DNA from: Armigeres subalbatus
Lineage: Eukaryota; Arthropoda; Insecta; Diptera; Culicidae
NCBI RefSeq assembly: GCF_024139115.2
Contig: NC_085141.1
Span: 130,075,822-130,139,821 of the forward strand
DNA: 64,000 nt
Reading direction: 5' to 3'
Each line of letters begins with the position of its first letter. The stretch's first letter is position 1. Under the pieces are notes generated by a model. The model searched no databases. It saw only the letters and a list, made by a program, of their open reading frames with translations, and had not been told where the DNA came from. The translations under genes and the position numbers were made by a program. This document shows, one piece after another, positions 32,670-44,379 of this stretch.

Positions 32670-32678
32670 CCCTTGAAC

Positions 32679-32860
32679 TGACAAGATGATCCTGGTACTG
32701 AAGAAGGGCGCGGGCGGTGAAATCTGCTCAGCACTAGCCTCAGAAGCTCTGGGTGAGGAGTTAGAGATGTGCGCTCTTCAAAATGAGTTGACACTCCAGC
32801 GGAAGCAGCTGGACGAGGTCACTTTAGCGAAAAAGTTCGCCACGGTTTTCCTAGAGCAAG
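32679..32860 (+). pseudogene. R1-like LINE ORF1 remnant, segment 2
   Basis: The frame reads TDKMILVLKKGAGGEICSAL, then a stretch with ALGEELEMCALQ and LDEVTLAKKFATVFLEQ. This is the conserved pre-zinc-knuckle region of R1-group ORF1 (LVLKKG, EALGE, LDEVT blocks). It begins directly after the 9-bp duplication of the 5-kb element and is broken at FLEQ by the 2.65-kb fold-back element. The zinc-knuckle region resumes at 35510. Confidence 0.7.
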
Positions 32861-32922
32861 GAGTAATTCTTGCTGAAACCGGGCCACTATTTGCACGAGG
32901 TTCTTAAAAATGCCTGAATTTA

Positions 32923-33470
32923 TTGCCTTTCTCGTATACTAAGTATACGTAAAGGCTATAATTTCACTCCAAAACCAAACTTTTGATAGAAGGCTCGGAG
33001 ACCCATAGTGTTATATACCAATCGACTCAGCTCGACGAATTGAGGTGATGTCTGTGTGTGTGTGTGTGTGTGTGTATGTGTGTGTGTATGTGTGTGTGTG
33101 TACAAATTTTGTAGACACACTTTTTGGAACTTAGCATTAACCGATTTACTCGCAACAAGTCGCATTCGGGGAATGCGGTCCCATTGTTTGCTATTGAAAA
33201 TTGGCCTGATCGGACATTGCATTTCGGAATTATTGAAAAATCATTGTTTTTTCCCAAGGGTCCCCCCTTGGAAAAAAAATTTCAAAATCGAAAAAAAAAT
33301 TTTTTTTCAAGAATGGTGGGAATGCATAGAAATTAATGCAAAAACATGCAAAATGATAGAAAATATGCGATCTATCCCCCTAAAGTGCTTTTTTGACCTT
33401 TCCTATGTGATTTTTTCAGTACATTTTACGATGCACGAGAAAGGCATCATCGCCGCTAGGTGGATTAATC
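32923..33470. mobile_element. MITE with GCCTTTCTCG ends and an internal TG microsatellite
   Basis: The left end has a small hairpin (CGTATACTAAGTATACG). The right end is CGAGAAAGGC followed by a CATCATCGCCGCTAGGTGGA segment. The interior has TG repeats (33052-33100) and GTATATAACAC/ATCGACTCAGCTCGACGA motifs. It is the reverse complement of the copy at 46024-46430. It is nested in the left arm of the fold-back element. Confidence 0.75.
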
Positions 33471-33530
33471 TGGGTTTATTCTGTAACGATTTTGTCAACA
33501 AAATATTAAATTTGCGCATCTTTAATTATG

Positions 33531-34002
33531 TGTCAAGATTTGTTCATCACGACACACTGTGAATTGCGCATCTCAATGTTCGCTACAATACGCTGCATCA
33601 AGCCTTCCCACACAAAGCAAAGCGATCGATCGGTACCTAGCGCGGGTATAAAAGAAGCCTCCATGCATCGAATCGGGGCTCAGTTCACTACAGTCGATGG
33701 GCGAAAGTCGACTCTAAATAAGCATCCCGGGACAAACAGCCAGCCTTGGCTTTGGAGGAAGCCGTCGCCGGGAGAGCAGCCATCGTTAAATTGCTGGTGC
33801 GGCAAGCAGTCGACGCAGGCCATAGGTAGAAGTCTACCCATCGCTGGTGCCGTGTGGAGCGTTCAACGAGTGAACATGACCAGACGTGCAGTGCAGCAGT
33901 TCCGCAACACCCTCCCACCCACCACCAACGTGTAGAATGTTGGAAATTGCAAATGTTATTGCAACCAACTACAATAAGAGTTATTAAATAGTTTTTGCAA
34001 CA
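33531..34002 (+). mobile_element. Possible solo LTR with TATA promoter
   Basis: TGTGTCAAGATTTG begins the segment and GTTTTTGCAACA ends it, the TG...CA form of an LTR. GGGTATAAAAGAAGCC (33645-33660) is a strong TATA box, and a TCAGTTCACTAC initiator-like site lies about 30 bases downstream (33680-33691). An ATAAGAG/ATTAAA polyadenylation-like stretch lies near 33975-33990. TGGTGACGATGTGGGCG just after the end is in the place of a primer-binding site. There is no second LTR and no internal domain, so this is tentative. A non-retroviral promoter fragment is the alternative. Confidence 0.4.
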
Positions 34003-34046
34003 TGTGGTGACGATGTGGGCGAGTGATATCATACGCACCATCCAAC

Positions 34047-34078
34047 TGAAAACCGACCGCGAAGCGGTCGGTTTTTTT
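34047..34078 (+). other. GC-rich hairpin followed by a T tract (terminator-like)
   Basis: ACCGACCGC pairs perfectly with GCGGTCGGT across a GAA loop. The flanking A and T runs extend the stem, and eight T residues follow. It looks exactly like a bacterial intrinsic terminator, but in an insect it has no known role of that kind. A T tract could end Pol III transcription. Confidence 0.6.
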
Positions 34079-35509
34079 TAGTTCGGAATTTGGATCCGAT
34101 GTGAGAGTGTACGGCTAGCTTTGTAAAATGTTGTGAGAAAGTTTGATTCGGTTAATAAATTTCGAAATTAGTTTGACGTTTTGTTGACGAATCATTTAGT
34201 GTTGAAAGTGAATATGATTGAGCAGATTCCGCAATAACGGTTTTCGGACCACGACGTGGCCGACTAGCAAGCTGGGCAAATTAAAATGAAGCTTGGCAAT
34301 TCCTTTCTAGGAATTGGCGCAAAAGCCAAGTTTTTAAGCGGAATTTGTTCGTCTACACTAATTTGAAAATTTTATGATGACTCCACCGGAATAAACCGTT
34401 ACAATTCTTTCGAAAGCTTTCGGCGAGTATATTAAGGATCCGAGTTTAATTCTTCAGAAAGATGAACTCCTCGTTAGTTATACACGAAATCATTTTAATG
34501 GACCCCTCGATTTTCGTCAATTCTCGACTCACCAAAACTGTCATAACTCCAACATTTCTCAACCGATTATAGAGATCAGCATATCGTTGGAAAGAGGAAG
34601 AGTGTATCTTCAATTTGCCATAATAAAAATATAAGAAGCCATATTGAATTTGGCCGCTATCTTGGATTTTTTTTTGAACTATGTTTCCGCCAGGTTCGCA
34701 ACCACCGATTTTGAATATAAATTCATCGATGGAAAGCTTAGCTTATATTGTGCATTGTGTCCGAAAATCTCAGGTGTATGTTTTTTCTATCAAAAGTTAT
34801 GTACTATTTACCAATACCAAACTTCTTGAATTATTTAATACAATAACTTGAATACGGCTCCGTTATGCTCAAAACTTTTGAGCCCTTCAAATAAAGTACT
34901 GTTGTAGATATGGTTTTCATTTTTGAAACATATTTGGCTTAGAATAGTGTATGAAATCAAGGAACTGACGTCGTAGTAGCACATTAACCATAAAAACAAT
35001 GTTCGTTGGTCAGATGGCCTTTCAAAAAATAATTTGGTAAATCGTACATAACTTTTGATAGAAAAAACATACACCTGAGAATTTTGGACACAATGCACAA
35101 TATAAGCTAAGCTTTCCATCGACGTATTAATATTCAAAATCGGTGGTTGCGAACCTGGCGGAAACATAGTTTTTAAAAAGAAATCCAAGATGGCGGCCAA
35201 ATTCAATATGGCTGCTTATATTTTTATTATGGACAATTGAAGCTACACTCTTCCTCTTTCCAACGATATGCTGATCTCTATAATCGGTTGAGAATTGTTG
35301 GAGTTATGACAGTTTTGGTGAGTCAAGAATTGACAAAACTCGAGGGGTCCATTAAAATGATTTCGTGTATAACTAACGAGGGGTTCATCTTTCTGAAGAA
35401 TTTAACTCGGATCCTTAATATGCTCGCCGAAAGCTTTCGAAAGAATATAAATTTAGGCATTTTTAAGAACCTCGTGCAAATAGTGGCCCGGTTTCAGCGA
35501 GAATTACTC

Positions 35510-35760
35510 AAGGTGTTTCGGAAGCCCAGCGGCCATCCATGTGCCTACGAAGAAGTCCACAGCGCACTCAGATAGCCAGTTTCGAAGTTACGTTCCCTTA
35601 TGCCAAAATTTAGTTGAAGTCAGTGTGCCCTGTGTTCGTATTCCGACCGCTGGTAGGGGACACGTGTTTCATGTGCTTTGAGCTCGGCCACAAGTCACAG
35701 AAATGTAAATGGTGTGTAGCGCTGTGGAGTCGAGGGTTACAAAGGCACTCCTGTTATACA
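35510..35760 (+). pseudogene. R1-like LINE ORF1 remnant, segment 3 (zinc knuckle)
   Basis: After a shift the frame reads TQIASFEV, then CPVFVFRPLVGDTCFMCFEL continuing GHKSQKC. CFMCFELGHKSQKC is an exact CX2CX4HX4C zinc knuckle (about 35662-35703), followed by KWC, the start of a second, degraded knuckle. This is the C-terminal nucleic-acid-binding part of gag-like ORF1, in the right order after segment 2. Stops and frameshifts show it is dead. 35761-36317 downstream shows nothing certain beyond GGGGATAAATTTATCCCC, a short palindrome at about 35969-35986. Confidence 0.7.
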
Positions 35761-36317
35761 CTCCTGTTATAAAACACCAGAACGCATGATATATGCAAGC
35801 AAGAACAAGGCCCTGCTGTGGGTCTCGGAAGTGTGCTGGTGTGGAAGAGCTCTTACATTCTAGTGTACAACTTGCTACTCACTACTGGGTGTTCGGTACT
35901 CTCCAGAGGACCGACATCCAATTTTTTTACTATGGATTTTGACAGGTTTGCCTGTTCGTTCTTTTTTGGGGGATAAATTTATCCCCCAGTGTCAAATTAC
36001 CCCAATACTTATTTATTTTGCATTAGTATGTGCGAGAATTTTGAATGTTTACGTTTTTACAGGAGAATATGATGCAAAACGCCCGTACCACTCAATAATC
36101 CAACATGATACAATCATGAGAAAATAGAGAAAAAAATTAACAAACTATAAATTAAAACTCTTTTACACTCGATTCCATGCTTTAAACATAAGAATGTTCA
36201 ACTTATTTGGTCGATTCTTCAGAATACTACTTGCACAAGGTACTGTCTATGCCTTTGTTCGTTTTATATCATTTTCACCCTCGGAATTGTTTATGTTGCA
36301 TTCGCAGTGCACTCGTA

Positions 36318-38036
36318 TTGGTGACTCAGAAAAGATGTGACAAAGATGGCGTAGCTTGTCATCCCCGTGTACAGTACAACCAGAAGCTGGACGAGCGGAT
36401 AGTAGATGCCACCGGATCTGGCGACGTCAACAAATTGTGGGAAAATATCCACGAAGCTGTGACTACAACAGCGCAGGACACAACAGCGTTGGGCACTGCA
36501 CAGCGACGCCAACGAAATGGTTGGTTTGATGAAGAGTGCCAGTGAGTGACGCACGAGAAAAATGTTGGTAGGAGTCGAATGTTAGTTGCGCGTACCCGTT
36601 CTAACAGAGAGCGGTACAGTGTAGCAAGGGCAGAAGAGAAATGATTCCATCGCAGGAAAAAAAGGCAACACGAAGAGAGTGTTATAGCTGAAGCGCTGGA
36701 AACATGGATAGAAACGATATGCGGAGGTTTTACGCAACTGTCAATGGCACGCGGCATAAGACTGCGCTAGTGCCCGCCATGTGCAATGACCGAGAGGGAA
36801 ATTTGCTGACAGACAAGATTATGTTGGCAGCCAGGTGGAAGCAGCACTTCGAAGATTTGTTGAACGGTGGAAATGGAGGTGTATTAAGGAGCAGGATGGA
36901 CATTGTCGGCGACGATCATGCTGTGGAACCACTAACGCTGGCAGAAGGCAGTAAAGAAGGAAGCTGAAAAACAGTAAAGCTGCTGAGAAGGACGAGATCC
37001 CGGTCGAGCTTCTCAAACACGGAATTGAGCAGCTGCATCAATCAATTCACCACATTATCCAGAAAATATGGAAGGATGAAGAATTGCCTGCCGGTTGGTT
37101 GGATGGCCTCATATGCTCAATCTATAAGAAAAGGCACAGACTAGAGTATGCCAATTACAGAGGGATCACCCTTCTGAACTAAGCGTATAAAATCCTGTCG
37201 CGTATCCTGTTCAACATACTGAGACCGCTTGAGGAGTCCTTCGTCGGCAGATATGAGCTGTGGCAGATAATTTCCGAACATGGTTTTCCGGCGAAACTAA
37301 TTAGACTGATACGTGCAACGCTGGATGGCTCAAAATCAAGTATCCGGATTGCAGACGAAGTGTCAACCTCGTTTGTGACGTTAGACGGATTGAAGCAGGG
37401 TGAGACACTTTCGAATTTATTGTTCAACTTTCTGGCGTGCAGAGGAACGGCACTATCATCACATGGTCGCATATGTTCCTGGGCTTTGCGGACGACATCG
37501 ACCTCATTGGAATCGATCGCAGAGCAGTAGTGGAGGCTTTTGTCTCACTGAAGAGGAAGACGGCGAGGATACGCTTAACCATTAACTCTACCACGACAAA
37601 GCGCATGGTGGCAGGTAGAGATAGAGGAAGACGTAGTGGTGTTGGTGCTGAGGTAGTGCTTGATGGGGATGTGTTTGAAGTTGTTAAGTTGTTTGAAGAA
37701 ATTATTTACCTTGGAACGCTTGTGACATGTGGCAATGACGTTTCCCGTGAAGTGAAAAGACGTATTACTGCTGCGAATACGGCCTTTTACGGATTACGTA
37801 ACCAGCTTGGGTCCCGCAACATGCAGACGGAAACGAAATTTGCTCTATACAAAACTCTGATTCTAACAGTGGCCCTTTATGGACTTGAAACATGGACATT
37901 AAAAGAGGCGGACCGGAGAGCTTTCGGGGTTTTCGAGCGAAAAGTGCTGTGTACAATACTCGGAGGGAAACTAGAAAATGGTGTGTGGCGTAGACGCATG
38001 AATCATGAGCTGTATCAAGTATACTATGGTGAAAAT
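36318..38036 (+). pseudogene. RTE-clade (JAM1-like) LINE remnant, copy 2
   Basis: 36318-36548 encodes the linker before the RT (NQKLDERIVDATGSGDVNKL, NGWFDEECQ). 36704-36967 encodes the next part (LAARWKQHFEDLLNG), then, after a shift, KAAEKDEIPVELLKHGIEQL and ANYRGITLLN followed by a stop. A deletion near 37225 removes the block that in the 3.2-kb copy holds FIDFKAAYDS, so the first catalytic aspartate is lost. A second deletion near 37430 shortens the palm. 37437-38036 encodes the rest with a canonical FADD box (37485-37496) and thumb (ALYGLETWTLKEADRR). It stops at NHELYQVYY, short of the RTE C-terminus. The two copies are close relatives with different lesions. Confidence 0.85.
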
Positions 38037-38039
38037 ATT

Positions 38040-39330
38040 GTGAAATTCTTTCGTCGAGAAACTTATTTTCGTACTCGGATAGATCTGTCGATGGTGAATA
38101 TCTGAGTAGTCCACGACCAAGTTGAGAGCTAAATGGCCAAACAAGACAATGGTTCCACATCGCAGAATGTATGTAAAAGGACCACAAACAAGCTGGGAGC
38201 TCAGGGGCTCAGGAACACATAAGATTTGTTTTTGGGGAGATTCTCGCCGGAGTTAGGTAAATACACCACCGGGGACTAAGTGGAGTAGATTGTGATGCAT
38301 TAAAGTACGTGTTTCTTTTGTGGGTAGTTCCTGTTAGAAAGAGTCTCACACTCCAGCATGCAAAGGAAACTAGCAATTGTGCACATGAGTCAGTATGTAA
38401 ATGTATTCCACCTTGTAAAAATACAGTCTGTGATATCTACATTGGCTAAATGAAGTCTTACTGACAATATTGGCTGTGGAATGCGGTCCTACGCTAGCCA
38501 ACAAAGCGGTGGAAGTCAAGCTTTACTATGAGGTGGTATGCATCATTTCCAATTTTAATAATCCGCTCAAATTTACTTATTTGGATATAATTTGATTATG
38601 CACACGTCATTTAATGTTTGTATGGAAATTACTATGGAAATCGCTCCTTTGATGAAAGAACGATCCGTGAGGTGGCTTATGAACTGTATAAACATAATCA
38701 ACGCGTTGACTTTTTAGACTTCTTCCTAAGCTGAAAGACAGTTGTTGTGGCGAAGCAATTTGACTTTTGTAGTCAACGTTAAAAAAATAATGCCCATTAT
38801 TGATATTTATATTATTCTTCTACATGTTGAATTAATTTCCTTACATTTTATGTACTGCTAAGCCAAAAAAAAAACACCGCCATGACCAACCCTTACCATT
38901 TATATTATTGTCACTTCGGATGGCCGAAAAACCTATCTTCTGGAAATTAACTACGATTTAGGCCTTTATGAAACATCAACGTCCTAATGTAAATCAATCA
39001 AGAAATTTGCGCAGACGGAATGACTGATTTACATTTTACATTCAAATGCCTATTGATAAGCTCTAGCGTTGACTGTATTATAAATACCCGTCAGCTACTT
39101 ATCAGTGATTATATTCAGAGTGCAATCTTGCTTTTCTGTTGCATTAGCAACTGCTATAACATCGTGCGAAATAGGGTTATCACATATATTTTCATATGAA
39201 ATTAATTACCGTCATAGTATCGAAAATCAATTAAATCATCACGACAATGCAGAACTCTCGGCTTATTTAAATCAGCACGCAGAACTCTCGGCTTATTTAC
39301 ACAAAATAATGTAACTTTGTATGGATTCTA
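38040..39330. other. Unassigned DNA with one promoter-like site
   Basis: No coding region is supported. TATTATAAATACCC at about 39076-39089 followed by ATCAGTG 20-25 bases on is a fair TATA/initiator pair. The only frame after it lacks an ATG and encodes a duplicated AELSAYL motif from a tandem GCAGAACTCTCGGCTTATTT repeat (39249 and 39280). I do not call a gene. Confidence 0.35.
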
Positions 39331-40140
39331 AAAGCAAAATTAAGCCCCGGACGAAAACATTTGCCACTACCCTGTGCATTTTTATAAGTGAAATCTCTAT
39401 TGAACGAAGTGATAGAAACGCAAAACCATCATCATCGAACCGGGCACACGAACACGAATGGAAGTCATTGCCGTTGCATTGAACTTGATTAGCAACACAC
39501 CAACCGATCGGAAATGAATGGCATCTTTAAATTAGCACCACCGATTTAACTCCACAAAACCGAACCGAAACGGATGGAGCGTCGTTGAACCGGAGGGCTC
39601 CAGTTCGATCACATCCCAACAAAAAACACTCCGACCACGGAACCTCAGTTGAGTTGACGGCCGTGACTATTGACAGGTGCCAATAAAACCTTATCAGCAG
39701 CATTCAGGTGATTTGACTAAACAACATTATCTCCACCATTCAATTCAGATAACTTTTTAGACACACTCTTCTCCATCTTGTGGCGCCAGCAACAGCACGC
39801 AATAATACTTGTGGCGTTTCCTCGTGATCGCCTGGTAGATTTGCGTGTGGCATTTCTTCGGTGCGCTCTGGTAGCTAACTCATTATGGCACTTAACGTTA
39901 GAGCACTGTCGCGGAATCATATTGAATGTATAGCAGACTTTAAAATTGCGTGCAAATTCAATTTTACATGGAACGATTGAGCCGTAGGGCGACAACAATA
40001 CCAAATCTGCGAGGAAGTGAAGCTGAACCAGACAATCGATGCCGGAAATTTATTGTTGGCATGAATGCTCGAACTGTGTGTACAAGTACGCAGCCTCACA
40101 AACACTGGTACTGTGACAGTCGTGAGCCGATTTTCAATTG
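39331..40140. other. Single-copy GC-richer island, non-coding
   Basis: No internal repeats and no similarity elsewhere in the window. It contains balanced-composition sequence such as CGGAGGGCTCCAGTTCGATC (about 39590-39610). Frames on both strands overlap and are not convincing. Possible regulatory island. Confidence 0.35.
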
Positions 40141-40532
40141 ATAGTGCTTGATGTTGGGTTTATGGTTGGGAGCATTCATAGCACGGCAGATAATCGTAAT
40201 TAGACAGGCGAATTTGAAAAGACCAAATTGACTTTTCTGGAGCATGACAAGCTGGAGCTGCTTTCGCGTGGTGTTTCGATTAAAAATAAAAAAAATTCAT
40301 CAAAGCGGCGATGCCACCTTTCTCTCGTAGCAATATATCCACACAAAATGGTAAATATAAAAAGCAAATTTTCAAATCATGAACATAGAAAAAGTAGAAA
40401 ACTATGATTAGGGATTAAAATTATCATTTATTACAGCAATCAATGAATAGCATGTTCTAAAAACTCAGATGAGAATATGTACATTATGTGGAAAATTTTG
40501 ATTTAAAAAAATGTATTGAAGTTAACCATTTT

Positions 40533-40599
40533 CCTTCTATTGGACTCGAACCCTCGACCCTCAGTAGACTGGCGCTTTTAAACAACTAAGCTACGAAGG
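40533..40599 (-). pseudogene. tRNA-derived sequence
   Basis: On the minus strand, CCTTCGTAGCTTAGTTG (A-box region) and GGTTCGAGTCC (B box, plus coordinates 40542-40552) lie at tRNA spacing, and the ends CCTTC/GAAGG can pair. The anticodon and T stems do not pair well, so this is a decayed tRNA or SINE head. 40141-40532 and 40600-40976 show nothing else. Confidence 0.45.
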
Positions 40600-40980
40600 A
40601 CCTCCCTCAGTTTTCGCAATTTAGCAAATTATTTAACTCAGCAAATTGTTGAACTTTTACCGGGTATCGCACAGCCGAGTCCTAGCAAACATTTTTGGTG
40701 CTGAGAGTTCTGTCAAAGTTGCTGAAAATCAGTAAATAATTTGCCGAAAATCTGCTAACAAATGTCATTTTTAGCCGGGATATTAGTTTTTATTTTGCTG
40801 GGCGGCTGTGCGGATTTTTACCGAGCTGTAGAAATAGAAACTGAATGTGAGTGGAGAAAAAATCGCATTTACTCAGATTTATAATGTAATGTCTCACTTC
40901 TTTACCTTCAACTTTTTAAATAATCACAAATACATAAGATGGAATTTAATTTTCTCGTCGATAGTCGATTGAAAATTATA

Positions 40981-43144
40981 ATAGGAGAAACTGGACACAC
41001 GTGATCCCCGGGGACACATGATCCCCCCAAGTATTCTCGAAACCTAATAACATTTTAATACCACTGATATGTGTAAACAGATCCGTTAGAAAGATAATTG
41101 AATCTGAGTAACATTTGATGTTAGTTGCTTTTTGTATATGGGTTTTAGAAAGGTTTTATTATTTTAGCGTTCTCAATTCTTTTTTTCTGCAAAGATAAAA
41201 AGTTTAATAACTTTGAATATATCCAACCAAAACGTGTCAAATTTCTACTGGACGTAGTTTTAGTATTGCAGAATTGAATAAGCTCATTAAATTGATTATT
41301 GCTCATTTCACACTGAATAAAGAAATAAACCAAGACAAATACTCATCATGGACACACTTGATCCCCCACAGTTTGGACACACTTGATCCCGATATTGCAT
41401 ATATTTAGGCGCTTGTTGTATTCCATTGCATTTGCGTATTATTGTATTACATGCAACTTATTGATATGTTATAATTATGTTATAATTTCAAGTGGGCGTA
41501 ATTGAAGCTGACCTTGATATTTGAAACGGCTAATACTCATTATATTCAACATATTTTGTTCATCTGACGTTACTATCAGATAGATTGGAATCCATTCTTT
41601 CTGCTAGGCACATTGGTTGACAAAAATTGTTATAATGAAGCGCACAATCGCTGTTCCAAAAACTACGGTCAAAATTAATTACGCCCATTTGAAACAAATC
41701 CCTTGAATTCTTTTCTGGTTTAAAAGTTTAAATAGATTTATTTACTTCCTTCAATTTTATCATTCAAGCACGCGCGTTTTTTAATTTTCCAATAGTCTAA
41801 TCTTATTACCTAGAACAAAGTGTAGTTACAATACTTAACTTTGATCAGTTGTATTAAATACGAGTAAATTAATCAACATAATGTTCAATCTAAGATTAAA
41901 TAAAGGTTTGAAAATATTCAAGGGGGTGTTCACCGGGTATAAAATCAGTACTGTTAGATCTACTATTCAATTGCACTTTCTCTTTCCAATGGGATAAGTT
42001 TATTTAGAATCACTGTTTTAATCGTATTTTATCGCAAGTCTTCCTGTCTGTCTTCCCAAAGAACGTTTAACAATAGGCTAATCCTACCGATTCTATTCAG
42101 TATTTTAAAAGAAATCCAGTCCAGCATTAGTGTACTAGTAGTATACACGTAAATAGAATGTTTCTAGCAAGCGCGACAGTACCACATTGATGTACACCCA
42201 GGTTTTTTTTACACGATTTGGTTTTAGTCGTTTAAGACCTTCAGCGTCAATGAAACAAATAGTTAACCCAACGAAAAAATTCACAAAAAATCAAAGAAAA
42301 TTCAGGGGTTATTTAAAAAGCTGTGAAAATTCAAGTTAACCGAGAAATTAATGAATTCCAACCACGTAAAAAAACCTGGGTGTATGGAGTCACCAGCCTG
42401 GTATGATCACGGTCGTGGTATTAATAGTAGTCTGGCGACCGCGATACATCACAGACCTTTTTTGTTGGTTCCGAAATAGTTACTCTGCGTCTGCGATATT
42501 AACCTCTGGGCAAGGGTTTTGAAGTGCGGCTAACTTTTAAAATTAGAAACAGGATAATTAGAATTAAAAGCAACGAAGGTATATTTAATATTTATGTATA
42601 GATCATCCACTTTTGGTTTCATAGCTGTATCAGCCACACGAAGAGATCCTCTTGAAAACATCATGTCGTAATAAGACATCTGCCTTTCAGTGGAGCGGAT
42701 TGATTGCATGAATAATCATCAGCATGTCAACTTTGTTGATAATTCTCACTGTTACTCTATTCGAGAACCAAAATACTTGCCTTACTTAATATCAATGTTT
42801 TTAATACGTTAGACTATAAAGAATTATTAGGATTTGAAAATAAACCAATTTGGCCTATCATCAGACTTGAAAGAACCTAAATATGATGAACTCATAAAGG
42901 GATCAACTCCCCTCGATATGGGGATCAAGTCTCCCGCAAGTTTTGAAAATGCCAAATTTTCCATCTTTTGGGAAAATCGAATTTTTGATAACTTTCATGA
43001 AAAAATAAATTCTTCCAATGATGTTTTTGAATAACTAACTAAATTGCTCATCAAATCCATCTTAAATCGCATAATTTTAAGCATTTTACATCGAGAAACA
43101 TCCGAAACAAAAAGTGGGGATCATGTGTGTCCAGTTTCCCCTAC
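40981..43144. mobile_element. 2.16-kb TIR element with GGACACACnTGATCCCC repeats
   Basis: The ends are ATAGGAGAAACTGGACACAC followed by GTGATCCCC, and inverted GTAGGGGAAACTGGACACAC followed by ATGATCCCC: 26 of 29 positions match. TATA flanks both sides (40977-40980, 43145-43148), a possible target duplication. Subterminal copies of GGACACACTTGATCCC lie at about 41345-41390. No transposase was recognised. A 188-bp MITE (42195-42382) is inserted in it. Related motifs occur at 29.96-30.67 kb. Confidence 0.8.
42195..42382. mobile_element. 188-bp MITE with CACCCAGGTTTTTTT ends, TA duplication
   Basis: The left end CACCCAGGTTTTTTTTACAC mirrors the right end, which reads inverted CACCCAGGTTTTTTTACGTG. 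TA lies on both sides (42193-42194, 42383-42384). It is nested inside the 40981-43144 element. Confidence 0.85.
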
Positions 43145-43148
43145 TATA

Positions 43149-44379
43149 AACAAATACCTACATCATCACTCAGAAAGTGTTATTTTTTAGAATCTGAGAT
43201 GTTGAGTAGTTTCAAATGACACATCACATAGAATACAGAAGCTTTTACCACAAATTCAAATGGATGTGTAAATTAAATTGTGGCTCTTGGGTGTCATTTC
43301 AATCCAGATTTAAATACCTCGGCTTCGGGGCTCACCTGGGCTTGGAAGAACCAAATGTTCAGCTTCAAGCAGCTTCAGACTTTTGGGGGGGCTCACCTGG
43401 AAAGAGAGAAACAAATGTTCAGTTTTAACTTCAAAATCATTATTTCTCGCATCGTTCTTTTATTCTAATTGATTCGTATTGCTCGCTCGTTTTTTTTTTT
43501 TTTTTTTCGTACAACTACATTGTACTACTATTTCACCCAAAGATAAACTTTTATAGTAGGACCGATGGCCATTGATTTTATCTTGTTATGTTTCATGTAC
43601 TGATCCAGCAGTACGTATTTCGATAGTTCTGAAACTATCATACTCAGCGAGCCATGGTGTAAGACCCTTCCAGTCAAGATGGCATTACTCACAAAACTAA
43701 CTTTGAGGTCTCTACGACCAAATTTGGTTATATATGTTTTACTACACCCAAATCGGTCAGAATTGTGCTGCTAGGTGTGGGATATAACTAACTTGAACCT
43801 TGTTTTCCTTTGAACCATCTTAAGGTATACACTGAAGTCAGTTTTTACGCGAGAATACTAAGCGCGTTGAAAAGAAACGTATAAAAAACTACTTAGTTGA
43901 AAATCAATTTCTGTAAGTTTTCTTGAGTTTTCCGACTATTTAAAAAAATCGTGGAGAAAACGACTTTTTCGAGTAAAAAAAGCGCGTGGATCGCAAAAAA
44001 CCACGTAAAGAACGACCCTCGTAAAAAAAAAAGCGTAAAAAGCGACCCAAGGGCATAAGGTATTATGTTTTTTATGTTCGCTTGTTTATGCTAATACGCA
44101 CACCAACCCTTTTTTTTCGTTCCTTCTAGTGTTTCTTCTTGGTACAACTTCAGCTCCCGGGATAAACACAAATTCATCCACTCATGGGTACAGGGTGTGT
44201 CTGCAAATTATCCGTACAGATTTTGACAGTATGTCTCTCATTTTCTTACGCTCCTTATAAACCAAAAATAATTACTATGGGACAAATCTTTCATAGGTAG
44301 AAGGGGGACGAAAAACACAGAAAAAATGTTTACGTTATTAGTGTAGACCCCTAGGGAATTAACTTCGGATATTTTTTCG
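43149..44379. other. Unassigned DNA with a poly(T) run
   Basis: A run of T occupies about 43489-43507. 43840-44045 has repeated AGCGCGT/CGTAAAAA motifs that look like part of an old MITE. CTTCAAGC/CTTCAGAC near 43375 is minor. No gene. Confidence 0.5.

Larger units (their letters stand above)
32861..35509. mobile_element. 2.65-kb fold-back element, about 475-bp inverted arms, 3-bp target duplication
   Basis: The left end 32861-32922 (GAGTAATTCTTGCTGAAACC...) matches the inverse of the right end 35448-35509 at 60 of 62 positions. The duplication AAG lies at 32858-32860 and 35510-35512. The arms go on: 34404-34814 is an inverted copy of 35034-35447, about 90% identical. In the right arm the two parts are contiguous. 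In the left arm they are separated by 1481 bp of later insertions (32923-34403: a MITE and an LTR-like segment). The central spacer is about 220 bp. No transposase is present. The element splits an R1-like ORF1. Confidence 0.85.

Noticed and set aside
33056..33562. 168-codon plus-strand frame starting MCVCVCVC
   Set aside because: Its start is the TG microsatellite of a MITE and the rest is MITE sequence.
39105..39314. Possible small secreted peptide after a TATA box
   Set aside because: The frame has no ATG at its start and its C-terminus is a short tandem DNA repeat. Only the promoter-like site is noted.
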